Source: Paracoccaceae bacterium (lineage in GTDB: Bacteria; Pseudomonadota; Alphaproteobacteria; Rhodobacterales; Rhodobacteraceae). Taken from it: a DNA stretch of 64,000 nucleotides. Positions 43,511-52,376 of the stretch are shown piece by piece (position 1 is the stretch's first letter; the number at the start of each line of letters is the position of its first letter). A program made the translations under genes and the position numbers. The notes under the pieces were generated by a model. It made no database searches. It was not told the DNA's origin and was given only the letters and a program-made list of their open reading frames with translations. The stretch covers positions 1 to 64,000 of the forward strand of contig SDAL01000003.1 of assembly GCA_004153385.1 (NCBI GenBank), given 5' to 3'.

Positions 43511-44868
43511 AGTCGATGTCGCTGCGTCTGCGGCTGTTCCTCGTCATCTTGCCGCCGTTGTTCGTGGTCTCGGCCCTGTTGGGGTGGTGGCGGTTCGAGG
43601 TGGCACAGCACACCTCCGAGGAGCTGTTCGACCGCTCGCTGCTCTCTGCGGCCTTGGCGATTTCGCGCGATGTGGCGATCTCCGAAGGGGATGCGCTGTC
43701 GCCCAGCACCCGGCAGGTCATCTCGGATGCCGGAGGCGGCGAGGTGTTCTACCATGTCACCGGCCCCGGCGGCGTTTACGTGACCGGCTACGCCTATCCG
43801 CCGCGCCCGGAGATCACCCTCGCACGGGATTTGCCATTCTACTATTTCGCAAACTATCGCGGCGAGGACATGCGCGTTCTGCGCATGATCGAAAACCGCA
43901 CCATCGGGACCTTGACCGGCGACACGGTCGTAACGGTTTGGCAGCGCGTCAGCGACCGCCGGGCCTTTGCCCAAGTGCTGGCCTTTCGCGCGGCGGCATT
44001 GATGGCGGGTTTGATGGCGGCGCTCGCGCTCATTATCTGGTTCGGTGTGCAGATCGGCCTGCGCCCCCTGAACGATCTGGAGGCCGCGATCCGGCGGCGG
44101 TCGCCAGACGATCTCGGCCCGATCCGCCGTGCGGTGCCGCATGAAGTGTCTGGTATCGTCTCGACGCTAAACCGTCTGCTGGGTCAGGTTCAGGACAGTT
44201 TCGAGGCGCATCAGGCCTTCATTTCGGATGCGGCGCACCAGTTGCGCAATCCCGCAGCAGCGATCCTGACACTGGCCGAAACGCTTCCGCACGTGCAGAA
44301 CACGGCAGAGCGGGCACATTGCGAAAAGCAACTGGTAGATGCGGCTCGCAAATCCGCGCGGCTTTCCGAACAGTTGCTGTCTTTGGAGCGCCTGCGATAC
44401 GATGAAAGCACAGGGATGGCGTCTTTCGAGCTGAACACGGTCGTCGAGGATGTGTGCCGCGGCTTCGCCGCCAAGGCCCTGTCTCGCGATCTGGACTTTA
44501 CTTTTTCACCGTCCAAGGAACCTCTTTTGGTTTTTGGCAATTCCGTACTTGTTGGCGAGGCCTTGATCAATCTCCTTGAGAATGCGCTGAAGCATGGCGG
44601 AGAAGAGATGACCGCGATCAACGTCCGGACATCTTCTGGTAAGGAGGGTGTCATGATCACGGTCGCAGATGACGGGTTCGGCATCCCGCCCGACAAGGTC
44701 AGCACGGCCTTCCGCCGTTTTTCGCAGTTGCAGCACGGCGAAGGGACCGGGTTGGGGCTTGCCATCGTTGAACAGGTGATGGTCAGACACGCGGGACGCG
44801 TCGATCTCGTGCCGAGCGAGAAGGGGACGACGTTTTGTCTTTGGTTTCCTCGTGACGCACAGACCTGA
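43507..44868 (+). CDS. tctE: Sensor histidine kinase (TctE-like)
   Basis: 453 residues. Membrane segments near residues 7-28 (LFLVILPPLFVVSALLGWW) and 160-185 bracket a periplasmic sensor domain. The dimerisation H-box is DAAHQLRNPAAAI with His244, and the ATPase part has N-box LINLLENALKHGG, VADDGFGIP and GEGTGLGLAIVEQVM. It senses tricarboxylates in the periplasm, probably with TctC, and phosphorylates TctD (family knowledge). Confidence 0.9.
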   Translation: MKSMSLRLRLFLVILPPLFVVSALLGWWRFEVAQHTSEELFDRSLLSAALAISRDVAISEGDALSPSTRQVISDAGGGEVFYHVTGPGGVYVTGYAYPPRPEITLARDLPFYYFANYRGEDMRVLRMIENRTIGTLTGDTVVTVWQRVSDRRAFAQVLAFRAAALMAGLMAALALIIWFGVQIGLRPLNDLEAAIRRRSPDDLGPIRRAVPHEVSGIVSTLNRLLGQVQDSFEAHQAFISDAAHQLRNPAAAILTLAETLPHVQNTAERAHCEKQLVDAARKSARLSEQLLSLERLRYDESTGMASFELNTVVEDVCRGFAAKALSRDLDFTFSPSKEPLLVFGNSVLVGEALINLLENALKHGGEEMTAINVRTSSGKEGVMITVADDGFGIPPDKVSTAFRRFSQLQHGEGTGLGLAIVEQVMVRHAGRVDLVPSEKGTTFCLWFPRDAQT

Positions 44869-45257
44869 GAGCCGAGCATCGTGCCAGCCGAGGGTGCTTC
44901 GCGGCCAAATTCGATGACTGCATTCCGGTTGCTCTGGACGTTGACCACCCGACCTGAAAAGTCCCATAGAATGATCCCACTGGCACCACTCACGCGCCAT
45001 CTTTTTCAGCAGTCAGGTCTAGACAGGCCATCCGCTGCGTCGAACACAAAGTCGGCTCGGGCCGTTCTCCTTGATTAACACCAAGGGCGGGAAAGGAGAC
45101 TTTCGCTGCGCCCGCAAACTAAACTGGGGAAGGCGAACAAAGCGGCCGCTCTGGGCCGCCGCACACTATTTTCCGGGGTGCATCTGCATCGAGGGTCGGG
45201 AGAGAGTCCGATTTTGCTGCTGCGACGTGGTCGAACGGCAGCTTTGGGGCACTACAG
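44869..45257. other. Intergenic region, no gene
   Basis: About 390 bases with relic-like text (TTTCGCTGCGCCCGCAAAC, AAAGCGGCCGCTCTGGGCCG) like other gaps here. No gene recognised. Confidence 0.4.
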
Positions 45258-45319
45258 TAATGGTCCTGATCACAAACGGATGGATGAACGGTGCCATACT
45301 CAAAGTCGACCGGGGTTGA
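45258..45319 (+). pseudogene. SDR C-terminal remnant
   Basis: The frame ending at 45317-45319 reads VLITNGWMNGAILKVDRG before a stop. The W-M-x-G-x-x-L-x-V-D-x-G pattern is the usual SDR C-terminus. Nothing of the nucleotide-binding or catalytic part remains. It abuts the TetR gene, so the TetR may once have regulated an SDR here. Confidence 0.5.
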
Positions 45320-45367
45320 GCGACTCGTTTGGGCTTTGACAACATCGGTTCGGGAGCGCTCGAAACT

Positions 45368-45925
45368 CTAGCTCTCCTGCCGCCGACGCATCACAGCGCT
45401 GGCGAGAAAGCTGGCCAGTCGATCGGCCCGATCTGCAAAGGCGGGCTGATCGCCTATCCAACCGGCCGCGCCGATGAGGGCGAAAAGGTCCTCTCCATCA
45501 ACATCGTTGCGGGCAACGCCGTCTTGCTGTGCGCTGCGCAGGAGATCTGCCCCCGCCCTGCGCAGGTTCTTGCAATCGTCGTGCAGAGCGGAGCCGGGAT
45601 CAGCGAGCGCCTTCGCCATCAGGTCGACGATCCCGTTGAATACGTGGACGAATGTCGTCGCTTCAATGAACCACGTCGTCAGAGCGATGTCGGATGGATG
45701 GTCACGCGAAAGGGTCTCTGACCGCGCGATCAGGTCGCAGAGCGCCTTGCGCAGCAGTGCTTCCAACAAGGCCTCGCGGGTTGGAAAATGGCGGTAGAGT
45801 GTTGCCAGCCCGACCCCGGCGCGCCGCGCGATGTCGCGGAGCGAGGCATCGACCCCCTGTTCGGTGATGACCTCGCGCGCGATGGCGAGGAGGCTTTCGT
45901 AATTCTTCTTTGCATCTGCACGCAT
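45368..45925 (-). CDS. TetR-family transcriptional regulator
   Basis: 185 residues. The N-terminal helix-turn-helix reads SLRDIARRAGVGLATLYRHF, PTREALLEALLRKA; the ligand domain has the SBP-type C-terminal helices (NGIVDLMAKALADPGSALHD, LFALIGAAGWIGDQPAFADR). It is divergent from the aldo/keto reductase gene and two 13-base palindromes occupy the gap, consistent with a repressor of that gene and itself. Confidence 0.9.
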   Translation of the reverse strand: MRADAKKNYESLLAIAREVITEQGVDASLRDIARRAGVGLATLYRHFPTREALLEALLRKALCDLIARSETLSRDHPSDIALTTWFIEATTFVHVFNGIVDLMAKALADPGSALHDDCKNLRRAGADLLRSAQQDGVARNDVDGEDLFALIGAAGWIGDQPAFADRADRLASFLASAVMRRRQES

Positions 45926-45956
45926 TTATGGCCTCAACGTCTTCCTGTTGACAAAC

Positions 45957-45993
45957 GGATCACTGATCCACATATAAATCGGAGCAGTGATCC
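45957..45993. promoter_or_regulatory. Twin TetR operators
   Basis: GGATCACTGATCC (45957-45969) is a perfect palindrome around one base; GGAGCAGTGATCC (45981-45993) is the same site with one change. The two are spaced 24 bases centre to centre. In addition CGGATCACTG and CAGTGATCCG are perfect complements across the pair. Confidence 0.7.
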
Positions 45994-46073
45994 GATTGTA
46001 GCGAGTCTGCGTTGGATTGGAAAGGCCAGACCGCCCAGAAGGGTGGTGTCGCCATATGAGCGTGGAGACGACA

Positions 46074-47126
46074 ATGCGATACAAACTCTTTGGGGCACAT
46101 ACCGGGCTCAGGGTGTCCGAACTGGTGCTCGGCACCTCTAACTTCGGCACACGCTGGGGGCATGGCACCGAATTGCCAGAAGCCCGAAGTATGCTGGATG
46201 CCTACGCCGAAGTAGGCGGCAATATCCTTGACAGTTCCAATGGTTACCAAAGTGGCCAGTCAGAGGAATTTCTTGGTGACATGCTGCGAGGCCGCCGCGA
46301 CAGGTTCGTACTGGGCACGAAGTTCGCGGTTGCTACCGACGAGACGGCAAATGTGCTGACAACAGGCAATAGCCGACAAGCCATGGTCGCTTCGGTCGAG
46401 GCGAGCCTGAAGCGTCTGGGGACCGACCGGATCGATCTTTACTGGGTCCACGTTGCAGACAGTGTGACCCCGATGGACGAGATTATGCGCGGCTTCGAAG
46501 ACCTCGTGCGGCAAGGCAAGATCCTCTACGCAGGGCTTTCGGACTTCCCGGCTTGGCGGGTGTCGCGCGCGGCGACCCTGGCGGAACTGCGCGGGACCGT
46601 TCCGGTCGCGGGCCTTCAACTTGAACACAGCCTTGTCGCCCGCACCGCCGAAGCCGAATTGATCGACGCGGGCCGCGGCTTGGGCCTCGGGATCACCGCC
46701 TTCTCGCCGCTTGGTGGGGGTGTCCTGACGGGCAAGTATCGCAAGCCGATGCGCGAGACGGGTCGCGAGGAAGGCTTGAACGGGGCCGCCTTCCACCCAG
46801 AGGACACCGCACAACGCACCGCAATTCTGGATACCGTGATTGCAGTGGCCAAGGAGCACGAGGTCACGCCTGGCGAGGTCGCCATCGCGTGGGTCGCCTC
46901 AAAGGGGATTTTCCCGATTATTGGTCCGCGCAGCATGGCGCAGCTCAAGGAAAATTTGGCCGCCGCCGATCTGTGTTTGTCGGCAGAACAGATTGCCCGA
47001 CTTGATCAGGTCAGCGCAATCCCTGACGTCTTTCCACATACGGTTCTGAACGACCCCAGAATACGGGGCCTGATCACTGCCGGACAAGATGCTCGCATCG
47101 ACATGCCGAACGTGCCGGTGGCCTGA
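46074..47126 (+). CDS. Aldo/keto reductase
   Basis: 350 residues with a (beta/alpha)8 AKR fold. Catalytic tetrad: Asp and Tyr in NILDSSNGYQSGQSEE, Lys in RFVLGTKFAV and His in LYWVHVAD; the NADPH clamp is IIGPRSMAQLKENL. It reduces aldehydes or ketones with NADPH. ATG 46074 with GGAG eight bases upstream is preferred to 46056. It is divergent from the TetR gene and followed by a GST gene. Confidence 0.92.
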   Translation: MRYKLFGAHTGLRVSELVLGTSNFGTRWGHGTELPEARSMLDAYAEVGGNILDSSNGYQSGQSEEFLGDMLRGRRDRFVLGTKFAVATDETANVLTTGNSRQAMVASVEASLKRLGTDRIDLYWVHVADSVTPMDEIMRGFEDLVRQGKILYAGLSDFPAWRVSRAATLAELRGTVPVAGLQLEHSLVARTAEAELIDAGRGLGLGITAFSPLGGGVLTGKYRKPMRETGREEGLNGAAFHPEDTAQRTAILDTVIAVAKEHEVTPGEVAIAWVASKGIFPIIGPRSMAQLKENLAAADLCLSAEQIARLDQVSAIPDVFPHTVLNDPRIRGLITAGQDARIDMPNVPVA

Positions 47127-47188
47127 CCTGCTGTCGCTTAGGCACCCAGCAGACACGCATTCCCTCTTCGATAATTAGGAAAACTTAG

Positions 47189-47821
47189 ATGATTACTCTT
47201 TACTACCACAGGGGCGCCTGTTCGACCTCGAACCATTTTGCCCTAGAGGATGCCGGTGTCGCCTACGAGGCCATCGAAGTACATCTTGATCGCAAAGACG
47301 ACCCCATTGCACAGAAGGTGCGTAAGCTGAACCCGATGTCAATGACGCCGGTTCTCGTGCTCGAAGATGGCGAAGTGCTGACCCAGAATGCGGCAACGCT
47401 TTCCTACATAGCCGATCTGGCGCCAGAGAAGGCGCTTCTGCCGAAACCTGGCACCCGTGCGCGGGCCCAAGCGGACAGCTGGATGGCCTTCGTAGCCTCC
47501 GACCTCCATCCCGTAATCATCGAATACATCTACAAAGGCTTCGGTGAAACGGATGCTGAACGGGCGCGTCTGGTCGCGTTCTACGAAGACCGGGTGGCGC
47601 GACGCCTGACTGTGCTGGAAGAGCGGCTGGCCGGCCAACCCTATATCCTTGGCAGCGAATACTCTGTCATTGATGGATATGCATTGATCGTGCTGAACTG
47701 GTCTGTCCCGGCTGGGCTCCCACTCGATGCCTATCCGAGCATCCGCAGGTATATGGAGCAGATTGAAGCCCGCCCGACAATCCGAAAGGTCCGCGAGGCC
47801 GAGGGTCCGATCGACTGGTGA
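47189..47821 (+). CDS. Glutathione S-transferase
   Basis: 210 residues. The thioredoxin-like N-terminus YYHRGACSTSNHFALEDAG has the Ser/Cys typical of beta-class GSTs, the cis-Pro and glutathione loop MTPVLVLEDGEVLTQNAATL, and the alpha-helical C-terminal domain DSWMAFVASDLHPVIIEYIY. It conjugates or reduces electrophiles with glutathione. TTAGGA precedes ATG 47189. It ends in a terminator hairpin, and with the AKR gene forms a stress or xenobiotic pair under TetR. Confidence 0.92.
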   Translation: MITLYYHRGACSTSNHFALEDAGVAYEAIEVHLDRKDDPIAQKVRKLNPMSMTPVLVLEDGEVLTQNAATLSYIADLAPEKALLPKPGTRARAQADSWMAFVASDLHPVIIEYIYKGFGETDAERARLVAFYEDRVARRLTVLEERLAGQPYILGSEYSVIDGYALIVLNWSVPAGLPLDAYPSIRRYMEQIEARPTIRKVREAEGPIDW

Positions 47822-47861
47822 GATCTGACCTCTGCACAAACCGTCACGTTAACTAGTCTAG

Positions 47862-47899
47862 CAGCAATGGCGATTTTGAGATCGCCATTGCTGTTTCCT
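47862..47899 (+). terminator. Terminator hairpin after GST gene
   Basis: CAGCAATGGCGAT and its exact complement enclose TTTGAG and are followed by TTTCCTT, 40 bases after the GST stop. The perfect 13-base arms are strong. Confidence 0.7.
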
Positions 47900-48177
47900 T
47901 CTCGTAACGCCCAGAGCGTGGCCACTCTGACAGCGGCCGTTCTTTGCTAAAAGTAACGGTGCCAGAGGTTGGCAAATCGGGATTTAAGGGCCTAAGGTCG
48001 AAAAATCCGCGTATCGGACATTGCCGCTTTTTGCGGCGAAGGTGTCGTCCGGCTCACCGGACCTTGGTGCCTTGCACGGCGAAGGTCAGGTTCGAGCCCG
48101 ATCCGTGTGATGCTGCAGTATTCGCGAATGTCCGCCTTGCGATTGTACAGCGCGCAGCCTGACGGGACTTTGGTCGT
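47900..48177. other. Intergenic region, no gene
   Basis: About 280 bases with relic text (TGCGGCGAAGGTGTCGTCC, GGCGAAGGTCAGGTTCGAG) like other gaps. No gene. Confidence 0.4.
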
Positions 48178-49068
48178 TCAAATGAATTGGCCGCATGTCG
48201 CGACCCAGTCCTGAAACACTTTTGTGCTCTGAGACTTTGGTAACCTTGCGGTAAGAAAATATGACGTCCCTAAATCTATTTCGCCCTCAGGCCACATCCG
48301 CAGCCCCCCGTCGCGCACCGCACCGCTTGCTATGGAGCGCCAGCCCAGCATGACGCCGCGCCCGTCGAGCACCGCTTGCGCCGCCTGCACGTAATTGTTG
48401 AAGGTCTGCCCAGAAAGACGCGTCCGCGCAATGCCCTTTGCGCGAAGGTAGTCCTCCCACCCCGCCCAGTGCTGGTTGTGCGGGCTGCGCACATGGATAA
48501 GCGGTGCTTGGTCGAGGCCTATGCCTTCGGCCTGCAACCGCTCCAGCAGGGCGGGCGCGGCCACCGGGCACACCCGCTCGTCGAAGAGCTTGAGCGTTGT
48601 GCCCTCGCGCCAGCCACCGGTACCGTAGCGGATGGCGATGTCGATGCCGGGAGAAAGATGCGGCAGGTCGGTTGCGGGGGCCTGCACATTCACCGTCATC
48701 TCCGGATGCGCGGCGTAGAACTCGGGGAGGCGCGGCATCAGCCAGTAGGTCGCCATGCCGAGTGTGCAGGACACCGTGACCTGCGACCCGTCCTGCCCGC
48801 TGAGTGCCCGAATATCCTCGAGCGCGGCCGAGATCTGCCCCAGTCCGTCGCGCACCGCGCGGGCGAGAAGCTCGCCCGCCTCGGTCAGCTGCGCTGGCCG
48901 CGTGGCGCGGTCGAAAAGCGTTGCCCCTACGTGCTCTTCCAACGCCCTGAGGGTCTGGCTCACAGCCGGCTGGGTCACGTTGAGCCGCGCCGCCGCCAGC
49001 CGCATCGAGCCGTGCCGCGCGACGGCTTCGAAGGTGGTAAGCAGGCGCAGCGGTGGAAGACGGTCCAT
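48178..49068 (-). CDS. LysR-family regulator (GcvA-like)
   Basis: 296 residues. N-terminal helix-turn-helix LTTFEAVARHGSMRLAAARL, NVTQPAVSQTLRALEEHVG; effector domain from residue 95. The family resemblance is to GcvA-type LysRs, which lie beside amino-acid and amine catabolism genes. Divergent from the dioxygenase/aldolase pair and probably its regulator. ATG 49068 chosen; a TTG codon directly upstream is ignored. Confidence 0.9.
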   Translation of the reverse strand: MDRLPPLRLLTTFEAVARHGSMRLAAARLNVTQPAVSQTLRALEEHVGATLFDRATRPAQLTEAGELLARAVRDGLGQISAALEDIRALSGQDGSQVTVSCTLGMATYWLMPRLPEFYAAHPEMTVNVQAPATDLPHLSPGIDIAIRYGTGGWREGTTLKLFDERVCPVAAPALLERLQAEGIGLDQAPLIHVRSPHNQHWAGWEDYLRAKGIARTRLSGQTFNNYVQAAQAVLDGRGVMLGWRSIASGAVRDGGLRMWPEGEIDLGTSYFLTARLPKSQSTKVFQDWVATCGQFI

Positions 49069-49187
49069 CAAATTAACCCATTGCTTAAGATATTATCAGG
49101 TGAATCCGCCTGTTTCGGGAAAGAAAGGCGTGGAATGCTTGTTTGCAGAAATGCTCCTCAATCCCTCACAACAAGCTGAGATACAAC

Positions 49188-50324
49188 ATGAACCTCATGA
49201 CCTCCCCCGTGGTTGACCCAACCCTGCAGGACAATGGCCTGCGCATCACCCTGTCCGACGGCCAAAGCCATTACTTCAACTATCACTGGCTTCGCGACAA
49301 CTGCCCCAGCTCGTTCAACAGCACAACCCGCGAGCGCAGCTTTGACATCTTCCACCTTGAAAACGACCCCAAGGCGTCAAGCGCCGAGGTCGTCGGCGAC
49401 GCACTCGAGATCACATGGGCAGGTGAGGATCATGTCACCCGCTTCCCGCTGGCCTGGCTTGAATCCTACAAGACCACGGGGCGGCGCCCCGATCCCGCCG
49501 ACCTCGCACGCGAGCCGTGGTATGGCGACGATTACCCGAACGTTCCGCGCTTCAGCCAGCCCGCGCTGAAGGCGGACCCGGCGCTGCGCGCCAAGTGGAT
49601 CGAGATGATGCTGGTCAAGGGCTTCGTGATTATCACCGACATGCCCGACAGCAACGAGGGCCTCACCGAGACCGCCGAGATGATTGGCCAGATCCGTCCC
49701 ACCTTCTTTGGCGATTATTTCGACGTGAAGACCCATATCAACCCGACCAACACCGCCTATACAGCCGCCGCGCTGGAGCTCCACACCGACACCCCCGCCG
49801 AGGAGAATGCGCCCGGCGTGCAGTTCCTGCATTGCCGCGCCAACACGGTAGAGGGCGGCTACAGCGTCTATGCCGATGGCGTCGCGGTGGCGAACGATTT
49901 TCGCGCACGGGATCCCGAGGGGTTCAAGATCCTCGCGCAAACCAAGGTGCCGTTCTTTTGCGAACATGACAGCTACGACATGCGGTCGCGCCAGACGATC
50001 ATCGAGCTGGACCAGCACGGCGAAGTGTCCGGCCTGACGATCAGCCAGCACATGCTGGACATTTCAGACCTCGATCAGGAGCTGCTTGATCTCTGGTATC
50101 CGGCTTTCTGCAGATTCGGGAAGATGTTGCAGGAAGAGAAATACATGATGACCTTCTTGATGAAAGCGGGCGAATGCATGGTCTTTGACAACCATCGCAT
50201 CGTGCATGGCCGCGCCGCCTATACCGCCGAAAGCGGCGATCGCTACCTGCGCGGCTGCTACACCGACCGGGCCGAGATGCGCTCCAACTACCGTGCGCTG
50301 GTCAGCGAAGGACGTTTCAAATGA
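49188..50324 (+). CDS. Gamma-butyrobetaine-hydroxylase-like Fe(II)/2OG dioxygenase
   Basis: 378 residues. The N-terminal DUF971-like domain has NYHWLRDNCPS at 31-41, and the catalytic TauD domain has the iron facial triad His199/Asp201 (LELHTDTP) and His340 (NHRIVHGR), with the 2OG Arg in GDRYLRGCY. In human BBOX1 zinc is held by three Cys and one His; here only one of the Cys positions (Cys39) and His82 are kept, so the structural zinc site looks lost. It hydroxylates gamma-butyrobetaine, trimethyllysine or a similar quaternary amine (inference). ATGA overlap with the aldolase gene. Confidence 0.88.
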   Translation: MNLMTSPVVDPTLQDNGLRITLSDGQSHYFNYHWLRDNCPSSFNSTTRERSFDIFHLENDPKASSAEVVGDALEITWAGEDHVTRFPLAWLESYKTTGRRPDPADLAREPWYGDDYPNVPRFSQPALKADPALRAKWIEMMLVKGFVIITDMPDSNEGLTETAEMIGQIRPTFFGDYFDVKTHINPTNTAYTAAALELHTDTPAEENAPGVQFLHCRANTVEGGYSVYADGVAVANDFRARDPEGFKILAQTKVPFFCEHDSYDMRSRQTIIELDQHGEVSGLTISQHMLDISDLDQELLDLWYPAFCRFGKMLQEEKYMMTFLMKAGECMVFDNHRIVHGRAAYTAESGDRYLRGCYTDRAEMRSNYRALVSEGRFK

Positions 50325-51052
50325 ATGAGTTGAACCCGGTTAACGAAGAGACTGCCTCTCTGAGGCAGGATCTCTCGGCGGCCTTTCGTATTTGTCACGC
50401 GATGGGCTGGAGCGAGTCGGTCGGCAACCATTTCAGCGCCGCCATATCAGAGCATGAGTTTTTGCTGAATCCCTGCTGGCAGCATTTCGCGACGATCCGG
50501 CCCGAGGATCTGTTGCGCATCGATGCCCGCGATGGACGGGTGATCGAAGGCACAGGTGCGCCAGATGCCTCCGCTTGGTGTGTCCACGGCACGCTGCACC
50601 GGCGCAAGCCCGACGCCAAGGTGATCTTGCACGCGCATTCGCCCTATGCGACTGCGCTGGCCTGCCTCAAGGACCCGACGCTGGTGCCCATCGACAACAA
50701 CACCGCGCGGTTTTACGGGCGGACCGCGTATGACCTCGATTTTGGCGGCATTGCTGATGCGGTCGAGGAAGGCGAGCGACTGGCGGACAGCCTCGGTGAT
50801 AAATCTGTGTTGGTGATGGGCAATCACGGCGTCACCATCGTTGGCGAGACGGTTGCGGCAGCCTTCGAAGACCTCTATTTCTTTGAAAAGGCCGCACAGA
50901 CGCTGATCCTCGCGCGCTCGACTGGCGAGCCACTGGCGGTACTGTCGGATGCGGTAGCCCAGAACACCGCTGACGGCTGGATTGCCTATCGCGGCATGGC
51001 GCACCGACATTTTGACTATCTCAAATCGCAGTTGCCTCATGTAGGCGTCTGA
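50321..51052 (+). CDS. Class II aldolase/adducin family protein
   Basis: 243 residues. Zn-ligand pair H104-x-H106 in VILHAHSPYA and a further His in VMGNHGVTIVGETVAAAF are visible, with the Glu in FEDLYFFEKAAQ. The family makes or breaks C-C bonds next to a hydroxyl or acts as decarboxylase. It overlaps the dioxygenase by four bases, so the hydroxylated product of that enzyme is the obvious substrate candidate (inference). Confidence 0.88.
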   Translation: MNELNPVNEETASLRQDLSAAFRICHAMGWSESVGNHFSAAISEHEFLLNPCWQHFATIRPEDLLRIDARDGRVIEGTGAPDASAWCVHGTLHRRKPDAKVILHAHSPYATALACLKDPTLVPIDNNTARFYGRTAYDLDFGGIADAVEEGERLADSLGDKSVLVMGNHGVTIVGETVAAAFEDLYFFEKAAQTLILARSTGEPLAVLSDAVAQNTADGWIAYRGMAHRHFDYLKSQLPHVGV

Positions 51053-51151
51053 CAGGTTGACGAACCGGGACCTCCCGTTGATCGGAGCGATAGGCGTTCA
51101 GTCCCGGCCCCGCAAAATGCAGACGCCAGCACCCCTTCGGTGAACGGCAGC

Positions 51152-51267
51152 TTCGTCCGCTCTACCGACCTTCACCATATGAAAATACTGCACGATGGAG
51201 GAATGGCCGGTTTGCTGCAGCCCCACCGCAGCGATTGAAAGCGGGATCAATGGCCCGTTTGGGCCGG
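51152..51267. repeat. Dispersed 116-base repeat, copy B
   Basis: About 90 percent identical to copy A at 30871-30986. It lies in the 289-base gap between the aldolase gene and the end of the AraC gene, which holds no coding frame; relic text (CTTGCCCCTGCGGCGCAGCG) follows it. Confidence 0.85.
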
Positions 51268-51341
51268 CAGCGCCGCCGCGCGAGGAGCAACCAGGTGCTT
51301 GCCCCTGCGGCGCAGCGAAGGTCTGGCTCGAGCCCTACTTG

Positions 51342-52376
51342 CTAACTCCCGTGGACGAACTCAGCGTCTGCTTTCGAACTGGAGCAACAAGGTGCACTCT
51401 GAGTGGCCCGCCATTCGGCCGGAGGCTTGCCTTCCCATTTCCGGAAGGCACGATAAAACGATCCATGATCATTGTAACCTAACATATAGGCTATTTCAGC
51501 GATTTCGTGGCTTGGCTGAGTCAGATAGTCGCGGGCCAGCTTGTGACGCACATCCGATAAAAGCGATTGAAAGCTGTGGCCTTGCTCGCTGAGGTGGCGC
51601 TGCAGCGAGCGCTGGCTCATCGACAGTTCCTGCGCGATGCTGGACAGTTCGGGCCGCCCGGCCGTGAGGTTGCGGCGCAGCAGCCAGCGCACCTGATCGG
51701 TCAGTGTGGCCGAAACCCGCAACTTGTCGAGCTGCAGTAACCCCTGATCCAGCAAGGCAAGCAAGTCGTTGTTGTAGCTTGCGAACTCGCAGCCAAGATC
51801 GGCCGCATGGAAGGTGATGCAATCAGCATCGCTGTGCCAGTGGATCGGGCATTGGAAATGCGCCGTGGTAAATGGATTGGGTGCCCCGCGCCTCTTCATG
51901 TGCAGCGGGCGGATGGCCATGCCTGTGCCGGTGACCGCCAGATCCAGAAGTGCCGCCATGGTGGCATCGGTCAGCGCCTCAGGCACGGCGTCGGGCGCGT
52001 GCAGCCAGCGGATGGTAACATGACATGCCTCACCCTGTACCTCGATCCGCATCTCCTCGGGCGCGCAGAGTGTCTTGAACCGCGCCACCCGCGCCAGAGC
52101 GTCGCCAAGATCGCGCGCGTAATAAGCGGCAAGAAAAGAAGGCGGCATGTTCGCCCCGTGTAGACCTGTCGACATCGCCAGACCAACATCGGGACCCTTC
52201 AATATCTCGAGCCCGTGCCAGAGTGCAAAGAACTGGGCGGTTGTCATGATCGCATCGTCGCGCCCTGCCATGACCGGCAAACGTGCGGCGCGCAGCAGCT
52301 CGGACCGCCTGATATTAAGGCGGTCCGTTCCCAGCCAGAAAATGGCCGGAACTTTGATGCGGTCAGGTGTGGTCAC
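51342..52376 (-). CDS. AraC-family regulator (arabinose-binding N-terminal type)
   Basis: 344 residues. The N-terminal part (LRAARLPVMAGRDDAIMTTA, GPDVGLAMSTGLHGANMPPS) is of the Arabinose_bd/OruR type seen in regulators of ornithine and carnitine-related catabolism. The C-terminal DNA-binding domain reads SSIAQELSMSQRSLQRHLSE and IAEIAYMLGYNDHGSFYRAF. GTG start at 52376 overlaps the stop of the SDR gene (GTGA), so it is co-translated with it on the minus strand. Confidence 0.9.
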   Translation of the reverse strand: MTTPDRIKVPAIFWLGTDRLNIRRSELLRAARLPVMAGRDDAIMTTAQFFALWHGLEILKGPDVGLAMSTGLHGANMPPSFLAAYYARDLGDALARVARFKTLCAPEEMRIEVQGEACHVTIRWLHAPDAVPEALTDATMAALLDLAVTGTGMAIRPLHMKRRGAPNPFTTAHFQCPIHWHSDADCITFHAADLGCEFASYNNDLLALLDQGLLQLDKLRVSATLTDQVRWLLRRNLTAGRPELSSIAQELSMSQRSLQRHLSEQGHSFQSLLSDVRHKLARDYLTQPSHEIAEIAYMLGYNDHGSFYRAFRKWEGKPPAEWRATQSAPCCSSSKADAEFVHGS

